Of a DNA stretch of 64,000 bases, positions 1 through 12,630 are shown one piece after another; position 1 is the first letter of the stretch; each line of letters starts with the position of its first letter. The DNA comes from Diplodia intermedia. Lineage: Eukaryota > Ascomycota > Dothideomycetes > Botryosphaeriales > Botryosphaeriaceae. Below the pieces are notes generated by a model that worked only from the letters and a program-made list of their open reading frames with translations, was not told where the DNA came from and made no database searches. Position numbers and translations under genes: made by a program. Location: contig JAKEKT010000068.1 in NCBI GenBank assembly GCA_021495925.1, positions 1 to 64,000 of the forward strand. The letters are read 5' to 3'.

Positions 1-117
1 CTAACCCTAACCCTAACCCTAACCCTAACCCTAACCCTAACCCTAACCCTAACCCTAACCCTAACCCTAACCCTAACCCTAACCCTAACCCTAACCCTAA
101 CCCTAACCCTAACCCTA
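1..117. repeat. Telomere repeat array (CCCTAA)n, left chromosome end
   Basis: About 19 perfect copies of the hexamer CCCTAA (the C-rich strand of TTAGGG) run from the first base and decay at about 117. The C-rich strand reading 5' to 3' at the start of the window is what a left chromosome end looks like. No non-telomeric sequence precedes it, so the window begins inside the telomere. Confidence 0.98.
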
Positions 118-659
118 CCATTCTTATAAGAGAAGAAAGATAGTTAATATCTAAAAAAATAGAAAAGTATTTCTAGTATAGAAATTACTAATAAAGTAGT
201 AATATAGACGTCTCTATAAGTAATAATTCGTAATAGCCTACGATAGTAGATCTATTCTAGATAATCTACGACATTTAGAATAGACTCGGATAACTCTAGA
301 ACTAATTCTGCGAATAAAGCGAAGAGAATGCTCGACTTAAAAGAGAACTCGAAGTCTAATAATACTAATTCGCGCCTCTAGTCGTATCTACGAACGCGGT
401 AACTAGAAGACCTATAACGATACCTACTACTATAGTTAAAATTCTAAAATCTAATCTATATCGAGAGAATCGTAAGAAGACGTAAGAGTTTATTATCTAG
501 CTTAATAACTATATCTACTTCTTTTATAAATAGTTCGCTAATAAGATAGAGAAGATACTCTACGCTAGTATCTTTCTACGTAATTTCGCCGAATAATAGT
601 TCCGCCCGTATAAAAGAAACTACTAGAAAAAACCCTAAGCGAATCGAAGTAAAGTTACG

Positions 660-1280
660 ATCGAGCTCTTTAATAGCTACTAAGCCTTTACGAAAGCCCT
701 TAAAGAAGCATTTACCGGCCTAGACGAAGCCCGTCTAGCTACGCGTACTCTAATAAATATTAAATAGAAAGAATTGGTCTAGAACTATACTATTCGATTC
801 TAAGATGCGGTCTATCTTTTCGCCGGATAATACTTCGACGTAACCCTATAAACGTTCTACTACTAGAGACTAAAAGAAGAAATTAAGAACGCTATAGTCT
901 ATTAGAATAGATTTAAAGATCTATCTAGCCTCGTCGAACTAGTCTAGAAGATGAACTAACGGCGTAACGAACGTTAGTTCGATAAGAAACCCTATAGAGC
1001 TAATAGTATCTAGCCGCGACGCCTACGCTATATATAAGAAGACGGCGATGTTATAAAGCTAGACGCCGCGTAACGAGAGTCTAAAGATAAGAAACGAAAT
1101 AATAAAAAGAGTAAGCGTACGTAACGTAGAGAATAGACGCTCTAGTAGAAGTTACGATTCGATAAAGAGTTATATATCTACTACGACGATAAATAGAATA
1201 GAACGTACCGCTATTTATATAACCTTAAGAAGAAGATACGTAATACCGCGGCTACTACTAAGAATAATTAAGAAGCTTAA
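660..1280 (+). pseudogene. Gag relic of the gypsy element
   Basis: Around 700-960 the frame reads F-T-G-L-D-E-A-R-L-A-T-R-T-L and, further on, a Y-T-I-R-F-x-D-A-V-Y-L-F-A-G-x-Y-F stretch. This matches the capsid region of fungal gypsy Gag (retrotransposon gag family), which packages the RNA in the particle. Several TAG codons interrupt it at expected glutamine or tryptophan positions. A tyrosine- and aspartate-rich stretch near 1,170-1,220 may be a former CCHC zinc knuckle whose TGC/TGT codons became TAC/TAT; that last point is inference. Confidence 0.65.
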
Positions 1281-2249
1281 CGAGAGCTCTCTTTAACGCT
1301 CTAGCTAAAAGAGGTCGATCTATTTAAGAAGATTAATAGGCGACGTAGAGTACTTAATATATCTAAACACGTAATACTTAGTTAGACCGCGTGCTTTAAC
1401 GACGATTACACCATCTATTAAAGCGATAAGAACGCTACGAAATAATATTCGAAACCCTAACTCGTTTAAGCTATACTACGTAATCGAACCTAGTAAGAGA
1501 TCAACGAATTTATCGAGGCGCTATTTTAAAATAACGACTTAGTTAATAGCGATACTAGAGAACTCTACGATAGTACTCTTAAATCTAGCGATGCTAGAAG
1601 CGAATATAATACGACTATATTAACTCGAGTTATCGAGCGTCTTAAGTAATACGAAAGTATGCGTTAAACTAATAATACGATCTCTACGATAACTTAAACG
1701 TCTAATACCGAACTAGGTCTAAATATCTAGTAGTTTTAGATTCTAGAAGAAAAACTAGAAGGTCGGCTATAGAATAGCTAGTAGTAGTAACTCTAGAGAG
1801 AGTCTTCTTACTAAATAGTAGATAAGATTAGCCGGTAGCTTCGCGACGAGGCGCGTAACGCCTAGCGAAAGTAAGATAAACGAAATCTTATACGGTTAGT
1901 TAAACTACTCTCTCGATAAGGCGTTATATTTATTAGTAGAGATACTCTATATTAGCGGCCCAGCTATAAGAATAACATCTCGCCTTATTACTACTAGATA
2001 ATGGTAGGGACCCTACGCTAGCGAAGATAAATCCGCCGAGAAAAGTAGATTCTCTAGAAGAACTTAACGCTTTAGATAGACTAACTAGATAATACGACTA
2101 TCGAAGACCTCGTCTAATTAGAAAACTAGACGGCCTCTCTAGTTAGAGACTTTAGAAGAAGCCGTTAGATAGGTTTCTTAACTAGATTATACGTATATCG
2201 AACGAAATTATATCTATCGAAATAGAACTCTTTAAACTACTACACCTAT

Positions 2250-5200
2250 AGGTGACCTTTTATAGTAAAAAGGCTCGGGCTATAATCGATAGCGGCGTAT
2301 AGAGTATATATATCGACCTATTCTTCGTCGTTAAGCACTAGCTATATTAGTAAGAAAAGAACGAACCTTATTCTCTCTAAACTATTAACGGGTTACCCGC
2401 GTAGTACGAAAAAGATTAGATAAGAATCGAAATAGGGCTAGCACTAATAACTATTACTAACTATAAAGAAAGAATTAATCTAGACGTTATAAAGATACTA
2501 GAGCACGATATTATTCTAGAAATATTATAGCTAAAAACATATACCCTATATATTAACTAGAGAACCGAAAAAATTATCTTCTTAAATAAGTAATATACTA
2601 AACACCTCGCTATCGTAAGAAGAATAAGCCCGACGCTAGAGGCTAGAGTAAGAGCTAGAAGCTAGAGCTAGAAGAGCTAGAGTTAGAGCTAAAAGCTAGA
2701 AGCCTAGAGCGTAGAGTAATAATTCGACGTAGAAGTAAGTAGCTTCGTTAAGGTCTAAAAAATCTTTCTAGCGGTAATTAGACGTATAAAGCGTAGAGAT
2801 AATAAGATATATCATCTCTATTTACGACTAAATATAGAAATAGAGTAACGTATTATAGTAAAGATATAGATCTAGCGAAGCTAGTTCGTTACGAGGTTAC
2901 CTACTAGAGGGAAAGCTAATATCTATAATTCTAGAATAAACTACCGCGAACTTCGTAGTTCTACTCTAGAGAAGCCTCTAGTAGAAAATAATAGCCCGAA
3001 GTTAGTCGAAGAAGACTACTTCTAGAGAATCTACGCGCGTTATATAAACGTAGTATTATACGGTTACCTAACTAGAAGAAACCCGATACCTATAGATAGT
3101 CTAGTAAGCGAGAAAATATATAGGAAACTTAGCGGGGTAATAAGGTCTAAAGAAAGAATAATAAAGTAGAAGAAATAACTATCGCTACTCGAAATAATAT
3201 TAGTATTAAAAGAATTCTAGAAATTCGTAGATCTCTATAAGAAATAAGAAAAAGAATTCTTATCGAAATACTAATCTTAGAATTACGAGATATCTCTTAT
3301 TCTAGAAACGTAGCCTACGTTTAAGCTAATATACTCGCTATTCCGTATCGAGTTAGAGGCTTTAAGAAAATACATCGAAAAGAATCTAGAACGCGAATAT
3401 ATACGGCCTTCGTCTTTATTGGCTAGCTATTTTATTCTATTCGTTCTAAAGAAGAACGGCGAGCTCCGCCTCTATATTAATTACTAATAACTAAACGATA
3501 TTACGATAAAAAACTATTATCTATTATCGAGAATCGACGAACTCTAAGATAAGTTCTAGACTATAAAGTACTTTACTAAGTTCGACCTCCGCGAAGAATA
3601 CTACTTAATCCGTATTAAAGAAGGCGAAGAATAAAAGACCGTCTTTCGAACGCGGCTAGAATACTTCGAGTACACGGTAATACTCTTCGAGCTAATTAAC
3701 GCCCTAGCGTTATTCTAGAGCCTAGTAAATAATATTCTACGCCCGTATTTAAACGTATTCTATACCGCGTATCTAAACGATATTATTATCTACTCGAACA
3801 CCTTAGAAGAGTACCGGAAATACATTCGAAAGGTACTACTTATACTTAGAGAAAAAGACCTACGAATCGCATTTAAGAAGTATAAATAAATTACGTAGAA
3901 GATAGAGTTTCTAAAATTCGTTATTATATCTAGATATATTAGTATAGATAAGAAAAAACTAGACGTAATTAGAAAATAGCCTAAACTACGAACTATTAAA
4001 GAAGTATAATTCTTTCTTAGATTTACTAACTTTTATTATAAGTTTATTCTAAACTATACGAAGGTTATAAAGCCTCTTACTAGACTTACTCGTAAAGAAT
4101 ACGAGTTTTAATAAGAAGAAGCGTAGTAGAAGGCATTTAAGTCTCTTAAATAAATATTCTACGAAGCGTCTATTCTAGATATTTATAATCTAGAGCTACT
4201 TATTATTATAGAAACCGACGTATCGGACTACGCTATCGGCGCTTATATTAGCTAATCGAACGAGTAGGGTAAGCTCTACTCGATCGCGTACTATTCTAGA
4301 AAGATAACGCCTTCGAAGCTTAACTATAATGTCTACGATAAGAAACTATTAGTTATTATTATAGCTTTTAAAGAATAAAGACACTATCTTAAAGAAGCTA
4401 AATACTAGATAATAGTTTACTACGATTATAAGAATCTTACGCACTTTACTACTATAAAGAAACTAACTCGACGATAAGTTAGATAGGCTAAAGAATTAGC
4501 ATTATACGATATAAAGATTATCTATAGAAAGAGATCTAAGAACGCTCGCGTAGATACGCTAAGTAGAAGAGCCGACCATATAGAAGAAAAGCTAGAACTA
4601 TAATCGATAGTCTTAAATAAGTAGAAAGACGATAGCCTTATACCTACTAGAACGTACGCATCTATTTTTAGAGTTGTCTAGTTATGGCTTAAGAAAGCAC
4701 CCGATATCTCGCTTATCTTAATTAGGCTACTAGCCCCGGCGTATCGCTTAGAAAGTAACGCCTAGACTAAGAAGATTCGAGAGGCCTATAAGTATAACGT
4801 AATAGTCTAGAAACTTAAAAATATAGAAGACGACCCGCGCTTAACTAAAGACGTAGACAACACTATTCTATATTTAGAATTAGTCTACGTTTTAATAAAG
4901 CTTTGGAAGGAAATCGTTAAAGATATTTATAAAGTACTAGTATACGGTTACTAAGAAATAGATAAGATAATCGAGAGAATTACTAGAAATTACTACTTTT
5001 CGGGCCTACGAAGAATCGTTTAGCGGGTAGTTTCGTAGTACGACCTTTATATTCGAAGTAAGGCCTCGAGACACGCGTTCTACGGCTTACTTTAGCTATT
5101 ATTAGTTCTAGAAAGACTCTAGTAATTTATCTCGCTAGACTTTATTACGGATCTATTCTAATTAAAGAAACCCTTAACTAGCGTTCTATATAATTCGATC

Positions 5201-6175
5201 TTAGTTATCGTCGATAGGCTTACTAAGTACGCGTACTACCTGCTATATCTTAAGATAATAAACGCGGAAGAACTCGTCTATACGTTTCTTAGAATAATTC
5301 TTAGTAACTACGAATTACTAGAAGAGCTCGTATTAGATAGAGATTAGCTATTTATCTTTCGATTCTAGTAGACGCTTACCCGTTAGCTTAGTTTTAAACA
5401 TAAGCTATTAACTACGGCACACTCGTAAATAGACGGCTAGATAAAATAAACTAACTAGATGCTCGAATAGTACCTCTACTATTATCTTAACTACGTATAG
5501 AATAACTAGATTAAACTACTACCTCTTATCTAGTTCGCGTATAATAGCTTTAAAGCGTCTACGACTTAGAAATTACCGTTCTACGCTAACTATAGATACG
5601 AGTTAACGGCTTATTAAGAACTAATACTAAGCGAATTTCTTATCTAGAAAGAAATTCTTAAAGTAGACTAGCTAAAGATACTCTATAAATAGCTTAGCCT
5701 CGATATCGAATATAACGGATTTCTAATATCCCGCTACTATAATAGACGGCACTAGAAGGCATCGAAGCTAAAAGAGAAAGATAAAGTCTATCTTCTTAGA
5801 AAAAATATTAGAATAAGGCGTCTAAATAATAAACTAGACTTTAAGAAGATAGAGCCATTCGAAATTAATAAATAGATTAGAAAGATTAATTTCCGCCTTA
5901 AACTACTAGAAATAATACGAATACACCTAGTTTTCTATATCGCCCTTCTTAAACCCGCTCTAGAAAACGCTATAATAGTCTAATAAACGGAAGAAATAGT
6001 ACTAGAAAACCTAGACGTCGATAAAAATAAAGACTAGATCGTAGAAAAGATTCTTAATAGTAGCTACGTTAATAGTTAGTTTAGATACCTTCTATAATAA
6101 AAAGAAAACTAGAATAACACCTAGAAACTATCGAAAAACTATAACGACTATAGAGAACTTATTATAGAATTCTAT
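2250..6175 (+). pseudogene. Pol relic: protease, RT, RNase H, integrase, chromodomain
   Basis: Protease: A-R-A-I-I-D-S-G-V near 2,280. RT: F-D-L-R-E-x-Y-x-L-I-R-I-K-E-G near 3,580, and A-Y-L-N-D-I-I-I-Y-S near 3,770, where the catalytic Y-x-D-D now reads Y-x-N-D because GAC became AAC. RNase H: E-T-D-V-S-D-Y-A-I-G-A-Y-I near 4,210. Integrase: the D-R-x-x-L-F block near 5,340 followed by the H-P-Q-T-D-G-Q-T-E-R-T-N-Q block near 5,430 with its glutamine codons turned to stops. Chromodomain: a Y-L-V-R-W-K-G-like stretch followed by N-T-W-E-P with tryptophans as stops, ending E-L-I-I-E-F-Y at about 6,172. The chromodomain places the element among chromoviruses, which usually target heterochromatin. 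Confidence 0.85.
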
Positions 6176-6179
6176 TGTT

Positions 6180-7290
6180 AAAATTCTAAACGCCCTACAC
6201 CGATATCTCGCTCGAGAGAAAGGCCTTAAAATTAAACGAAGATATAGCCCGCGCCTAGTTAATCGGCTCGAACGACTTCGATAGCGTAGTAGAACTTAGA
6301 GAGCTAGTAGAATCTATATCGATATTAGCTAAGAAATTACTATATAAACGCTTTAGTAATCGCTTCTTCTTAGCATTCTTAGAATTAATAGAACCTTCGA
6401 CGGCTAAACGCTCTAAAGTCTCGCGATCCGTCTTCTCTAGAGTCTAAACGTTCTTAAAGAAGAGCTTATTCTCTAGTATAAAAAAACCTTAGTTATCTAA
6501 AAGCTTCTACTACTTACGAAGATAAACTAACTTAATAGAAGAGATATAAAGCTTTAACTAAAGCCTCTTAAGAGCCTTAAAGGCCTTCTAGAAATTATAA
6601 TACGCTATCTCTTTCTTAAAACGAATTCTCTTCTACTAATATCGAAGACGAGTTACTACTAATCGATTAGAAAAAGAAGTAAGACCCCTAAGAAAAACTT
6701 ACTAGTAGTAATAGATATACGCTACGTATTATATATATTTATTTATTTATTTAGTTTAACGTTTCTCTAGAGTCTAAAACTATTAGAGACGAGGTCTCTT
6801 AAGAGGGGCCCGCTTCTATCTATATATCTAGATATATATATACCGAAGGGGGTTCTAGAAGAATACTAGAAACGGTATGCTTAAAAGCTTAAAGAAGAGT
6901 AGAGAGCGTAGAGAAGATAAAGAAAAGATAAATAAAATAAAGCGAGAGCTTAGAAACCGACGAAAATAGAGATAAAAAGTAAAGTAAGTAAGTTCTCTTC
7001 TTAGAGAGGGTCTTTTCGACTAGTTAGATTCGTTTAGCTTTCTTCTATCTAAGACCGATACTTACTTACTATTTATTATAACTAGCCGAAGTATTATTAC
7101 TAGCGAACTAGCTGCACAACCCTACTTCTAAATTTAGAAATCTAAAAAAGGGCCCTAAATAAAGGTTACTTAATTAGAAATTAAACTTCGGCTTTTTAGC
7201 CCCGTTAGCTTAGTTACTAACTATACTAGGCAGCCGTAGATACTAGTAGAAACGGCTACTTAAGCTTAAATACCCGTTATTTAGTCGTTT
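6180..7290. other. RIP-mutated spacer between two dead retroelements
   Basis: AT-rich, TA-rich DNA with no readable domain on either strand. It contains simple TA/TTTA runs (about 6,715-6,760 and 6,815-6,845) and may hold remnants of the 3' terminal repeat of the gypsy element or the 3' UTR of the LINE. I could not align it to the sequence next to the telomere. Confidence 0.5.
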
Positions 7291-7849
7291 TTCTTCGGTT
7301 CTCGCCCGTTTCTGCTTTAAATTAAAAGCGGCGAGGGCGCCGAGAACGAGAAGAAGTAGAAGAAGAGAATAAAAGAAAGAAATAAGTAGAAACGAGCATC
7401 TAGCGATACGTATTTAGATCTCGTTAAATAAGTCGTTTAATTACTACCGCCTAGTAGTAATCTTTATTTATTCTAAGAACTTAGCCGTTAGGCTAGTCCC
7501 TAGAGTCGAGAAAAAGAGATTTAAAAGATTAAGTCGATACTTCTTAAGCCCGTCTTTTAAGAGAATTCGAGGGCCTCTATAAAGAGAATAAGAGAGAAGT
7601 AGATGGCGTAATATCTATCTAGTCGTACGGCTACATCTATACTAGTCGTTTTCGACGTGGTTAAGACGATAAAGATAAGACTTAAAGTAGCCGTATTCGA
7701 TCTTTAGTTAATAGAAGGCGAAGGCCGTTTCTCTAACTTTCGTAGAAGATTTAAGCCGCTACTCTATCTCTAAACTAAAGATACGTTTATAGAGCGAGTT
7801 TAACGTTAATTTAAGCTTCGTTTTCTACTTCTCGTAGGTCTTCTACTTA

Positions 7850-10800
7850 ACTTTACTTCGATAGAAGCTTAGAGAAGTAGAGGCTCTACTTAAAGAATAT
7901 TTCGTAGCTCTTTTCGCGAGCCGATCGGCGTACTCGTTGCCTAGAACGTTCTCGTGGCCGGGGTATTATTCTAGAGAGACGGTATTCTCTCTAGCCCTTA
8001 GCGTTTTAGCTAATCTAATAGCTCGAATTTGCTATGCTTACTCGGGCGTATTAGCGGGCTTACTTAGCCTAAGAATCGCGGCCTAGTTATTCGCGTAGAT
8101 TCTTATATCTTTAGAGGCGTGCCTAGCTCTAACGGCGAGTTTTAGAGCCATTACTAGCCCCTCTATCTCGTTGTTATATACTAGATTCTCGAAACCGAGG
8201 TTCTTATAAATCTAGCGCGCTAGATTCTCTTTAGATTAACTAAAGTCGAAGGCTACTACCCCGACCTCTACGTTTCTACCCGTAGATAGAACGAAGGCGT
8301 TAAAATAGATAGCTATTTAATTAGAGAATACTCTCTTAACTTCGAGCGCGTAGGCCTTAGCCTACTTCTCTTTATTTAAGGGGCTAATCGTAGTCGAATA
8401 GAATAGTTCGAGTAACTACGATAGAAAGTAGAAGGATTTAACTACTTCTAAAGACGCGGGTTACGTTTTTAAAAGAAGTTTAATCTTCTCTAACTACGTA
8501 GATCTATCTAAAACCCGTCGATCTAGATTAATCTTCTCTAGTTCGATTCGAATAAGATGAGATTCTTCGAGTAAATTCGTTCTAAGAGCATATTTTCGTA
8601 ATCGCTCGTTTAAACGAATATCCGCTAGTGGGATTCTACTCTCTATTTCTAGGGAAATTATAGAGGTAGTCTTAAAAACCCCTAGAATCTTCCGTAGAAT
8701 AAGATTCTAAAGGACTCTAAATTAGCGGGTGAACTACTTCTAATTTTTCTAGTAGATTTCGAAGCCGTAGTCTATAACCGTAGTAACGTAAGCTAGATAT
8801 AGCTGGCGAACCGCGTGGAAGAAAAGCCCTCTCTCGACGTTAGCTAGTCTAGAGAGGCGATAGAAGGTCGAACGGGCCTAGCTAATTCTTTTAGACACGT
8901 GCGTCTTAAAGATAAACCCGTAGTCGAAGTAAATTTCTAGCCATTTAATCTATTCTTTAGATTCTATTACGTCCCCCGTAGGAAGCGTAATCGAAATAGA
9001 ACGAGGTTTCGAGTCTTTCTTAAAAGAACGGACGAAGTAAATAAGCTTCGTCTTTTTTAGATCGAATTCGATATGGTTTTTCTATTCCCGCGTATAGAGT
9101 TTACCCGTCTTCTTCTCTAGAATCGCCTTATTACGTTTTTAGCTGCCGGAGCTAGCTATAAGCGTAATATCGTCGATATAAGAGAGAAACGAAGCTTTAG
9201 AGGCGGAAAATAACTCTTAAAGATAGATTAGAAAGAGAATAGACGAGATAGAGCTTTCTTACGAAATATTCGTTTCTATCGAACTAAACTCTTTCTTCTC
9301 TCCGTTAAACGCGAGGCTTAGTATCCGTATAGATATAAACGATTTTACCTACGCGAGTAGGTTAATCGATATGCCGATTTAAGCTATTATAGCTAGAAGT
9401 TATTCTTCGACTACGTGGTTAAAGACGCTTTTAATATCGAGAAAAAGTACGAAGGTTTTACGTTTAAGATAGCGGTTCTTCTCTACTTTATTCGATAAAA
9501 GTATTACGACATCTATTATAAATTTCTTTAATCTTTTTCTAATTTAGATATAGTAAAGAAGGTTAAAGATCTTCGCTAGATAGTCTAGTCTTTTAGTCGT
9601 AATTCGTTCTAGTACTTTTTCGAGATAATTAAGAAGAGAAATAATACGATAAAACTTCGAGTTCGCGGTATCGCTCTTTTTCTTACTTAGAATTACCTCG
9701 GTAGCTATACGCTAGCCCGTAGAATAATATCCGTAGGCGAATAGCGTAGAAAAGACCTTAGTAAAGACGTTAAGCTTCGCTCTAAACGTATAAGTAATAA
9801 TCTCTTACGTAATAGCGTCTAGTTCCGGCGTTTTCCCTTTAATTTACGTAAAGCACGCATCTTCGATTTCCCTTAAACTAAGCTTCGGCTAGTTCTAGCG
9901 TTTAGAAACGTAGCTTTACTAGTTAAAAGAGGCGATAAAAGAGAGCGGCGGAAAGAGCCTCTTTCTAAGGGCTAAATACTTTTTCTTAAAACTATCTTCT
10001 AGACGTTTTTTCGTATACGTGTCGTAGCTAATCTTAGAGATTCTAGTATGCGTTCTAGACTTAGTATAAGCTATAGTCTTAAAGATAGTCTCGAGGGTTT
10101 CTTTTTCTAGAAAAGAATTCTAGTATTCGCGTTTAGCCCTCTTAACCGCTTCGAAGTAGATATTTTAACTATTTAAGTATCTTCGCTTATTCTCTTCCGT
10201 GCGTAGAGATTTAAAAGTATCGGTCTCTCTTCGTAGTTGTTTTCGTTCTTCTAAAAGCTCGTTCGACTACTACGGTTTAGATCGAGCTTCTAGTTTTAAT
10301 CGGAAAATAGAAAGGTTCGCCGCGATAGATATAGCCTAGTTAAGGCTTATCTCTAGAGCATCTAGCGCGAATATTTAGCGGATCGAGCCTTCTATTAAGT
10401 CTTTAGAGATATCTTTCGATAAGAGATTTAATTCTAAGCTTTTTAGGACCTCGAATACTACCGTCTCTACCTATTATTTAAAGATTTTCTAAAACTTAGG
10501 CTAGTCGGCCTTTTCCGTATTAAATCTAGCGGTAGTAGCTACCGTAGAAGATCTCGTATAGTCGGCTAGTTCTAGACTAAATAGAATTATCTTATAATCG
10601 AAGCCGAAGTCCGCGATCGTTTACTAGTCGGTAATTCTATTAGCTAAGGCTAGCGTAGTAAGTATAAGATCGATAATCGTCTCTCTTTCTAGATAAGAGC
10701 GGTAAAAGATACTCTCGCTCTCTTCGTTTAAGAGAGATAGATCGTTTTCTTCTAACTATTTTACTAGCCGGTTAGCGCTAGATAAGGGGAGAGATTCTAG

Positions 10801-11250
10801 ATTCTATTAGAGATAATAAATATTAAAATCCCTAGCTACTATAGCCTACGTTCTAAGGGACTACTATTATAGAACGCGTTTTAGAGTAAGTCGGAAATCG
10901 TTACCCGTTTAATCCTTCTAGTTATATAAGTTAAGTAGCTTAAACTTTAACTTTCGCTACTCTATACTTAAAACTATTAGATCGGAACTTTACTAGAATC
11001 CGGCCTCTAAATTTACCTTCGTTCCTCTAAGAAAGCGGAAGACGTAGATTAGTATTTAAGGCCTTAGATCGAAAGAATAGACCGGTAGAATTTAAACGAA
11101 TAAGAAGTAATTAATCGACCGAAAGCCCGAGTTCTCGTAGAGTAAGATATACGGTTCTTAATAAAGAACGAGATCTATCTTTAACTTTACTACGATATCT
11201 AGAATAAATTTCGTTACTAGAATACTTCTATTTAAGTTAGCTTATAGAAC
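7850..11250 (-). pseudogene. Tad1-like LINE ORF2 relic: endonuclease, RT, probable RNase H
   Basis: Endonuclease domain about 11,230-10,500 (E-P-Y-I, G-T-K-V-N-L-E-A-G-F and D-F-N-I motifs), reverse transcriptase about 10,000-8,800 with the Y-I-D-D active site near 9,170, and a C-terminal region about 8,350-7,850 where an RNase H is likely though its acidic residues cannot be assigned with certainty. The YIDD motif survives because none of its codons needs a CA or TG dinucleotide in this context. Confidence 0.75.
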
Positions 11251-11289
11251 TCGTAAAGAACTTATTTAAAATAAATTTATTTAGAGTTC

Positions 11290-12630
11290 TTTAGGGTATT
11301 TCTCGGCCCTCTTAGCTTCTCCGCCTTAATAAAAACGCCGTAAACGTAAAGACGTTTAGAGATAGTCTTTTAAGTCTTCTCTTTAATCTTAAACACGAGA
11401 ACTAGCGAGCCCGTAAACTACTTCGCTCTTCTAGTCTTTAGCGTAAGCTAGTAGAGGATATCGATAATCTTTAGACCGTTATTATAGACCTTAATTTCTA
11501 TTCGAATAGCCTCGCTAAAGTCCTCGCGGGAGAGGGTCGAAAGGTCTCGCGTAGATACGTCGTATACGGCTATCTTATATTATATACGGTTTTTCGTAAT
11601 TAATCGAGTAGAGATAACTCGATTAATTATCGCCTTATTCTTTAAAAGAAATTCGGCGAAGAAGTTCTCGTATATAGTAAGTACGATGTTCTTTTTCGAT
11701 AAGAGAGAGACCGTTACGATCGTAGGTCTCGTTCTCTTAAGCTAGTTCGAAAACGCCTTATTAAAGACGTTTCGTAGCCTAAAGAATAAGAAGTCCGCGA
11801 TTTTCGTGGCTAACGTAAGAACGATCTACCGCGTAACTTTCTTAGACGTAGAGGCCTTTAACTTCTTCTTTAAAGAAGAAGTAATTTATAGCCCTTCTTT
11901 CGCCGCGGTGGTAGTAGCTATCGAGGTATACGTAGGTTAGCTAGACACTACGATCGACTACTACGTAGGCTTCGAGCGTTACGAGGTTAAAAGAATAGCT
12001 CTTTACGAGGTCTAGTTTAAGAAAATAACGATAATAAACTTAGATAAGTTCTTCGTTTTCTTTGCGAGGTCTATCGCGGTCTTTTCGAGGGCTTAAACTT
12101 GCGTAGTAAGAACCGCGCCGGTCTTATCTACGGTTTTACCCGTCTTAGTATACTATCGTACGATCTTAATTAGGTCTAGAATAGACCTCTATTTTTTTTC
12201 GAAGAAGACGAGATTCGCGGCCTTAATTAGAAGGCCGAATACGTATTCTACGGCCTCTTTTAACGACTATAGATTTATTTCGAGTTGTCGTACGTTCTCG
12301 ATGTTCGAATTAATACGAGGTTTAAAGACGAGTCGAGAGTTCGATATTTCTTTCTTCGCGAAGGGGGTTAGTATAACTCTTAGAAAGAGCCGTTTCTTAC
12401 GTAGATTCTCTTACGAAAAGAGATTTTCCGCGGGTTTAGAGGCCGAGAGGTCTAGCGTAGCTACTATTAAAAGAAGCGTAGACGTAGTCGAAGGGTCCTC
12501 GAAGTTTTCTATGGCCGTATCTATAGCCTTGAAGTCTATATCCTGCGTTAGAAAAGATAGAGTAGGACTTAAAGAGAATAAATTCTACTTCGAAGAAGAC
12601 ATTCTAGATTCGAAAGAGAATTTCTAAGCT
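11290..12630 (-). pseudogene. Tad1-like LINE ORF1 (gag-like) relic
   Basis: On the - strand the conceptual product begins near M-S-S-S-K (about 12,600) and contains F-N-K-A-F-S-N, T-I-V-T-V-S-L and F-A-E-F-L-L-K-N-K-A-I-I-N stretches typical of the RNA-binding ORF1 of fungal Tad1 elements, then R-L-Y-V-Y-G-V. The C-terminal part, where zinc knuckles would be expected, is too mutated to judge. Interrupted by in-frame stops; not functional. Confidence 0.65.

Larger units (their letters stand above)
560..6175 (+). mobile_element. Dead Ty3/gypsy chromovirus, heavily RIP-mutated
   Basis: Read on the + strand through many TAG/TAA codons, this stretch has the domain order of a gypsy retrotransposon: gag capsid (about 700-1,000), a possible zinc knuckle (about 1,170-1,220), aspartic protease with an I-D-S-G core (about 2,280), reverse transcriptase (about 3,300-3,900), RNase H (about 4,200-4,480), integrase (about 4,900-5,700) and a C-terminal chromodomain (about 6,075-6,172). 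Nearly every stop falls where TGG, CAG or CAA is expected, so each is one C-to-T step on one strand. No ORF survives. I could not delimit long terminal repeats; they may be mutated beyond recognition or lost. Confidence 0.88.
7300..12630 (-). mobile_element. Dead Tad1-like LINE (non-LTR) retrotransposon, RIP-mutated
   Basis: On the - strand, from about 12,620 down to about 7,300, relics follow the order of a Tad1-clade LINE: ORF1 (gag-like), then ORF2 with apurinic-type endonuclease, reverse transcriptase and a probable RNase H. The RT core reads S-Y-I-D-D-I-T-L-I-A near 9,165-9,190, preceded by S-S-I-L-F-L-I-Y-L near 9,220-9,250. The endonuclease shows an L-V-L-x-x-E-P-Y-I stretch near 11,160-11,200 and D-F-N-I-x-x near 10,820. 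Stops sit at expected W and Q codons. The 5' end lies away from the telomere. Confidence 0.85.

Noticed and set aside
118..700. 5' LTR of the gypsy element or a telomere-linked helicase gene
   Set aside because: No match between this stretch and the region after the chromodomain could be seen, and no helicase motif is readable on either strand.
12301..12627. 108-aa open frame on the + strand inside the RIP block
   Set aside because: It is antisense to the LINE ORF1 relic and its sequence is the complement of that ORF; random survival of an open frame in DNA lacking CA is enough to explain it.
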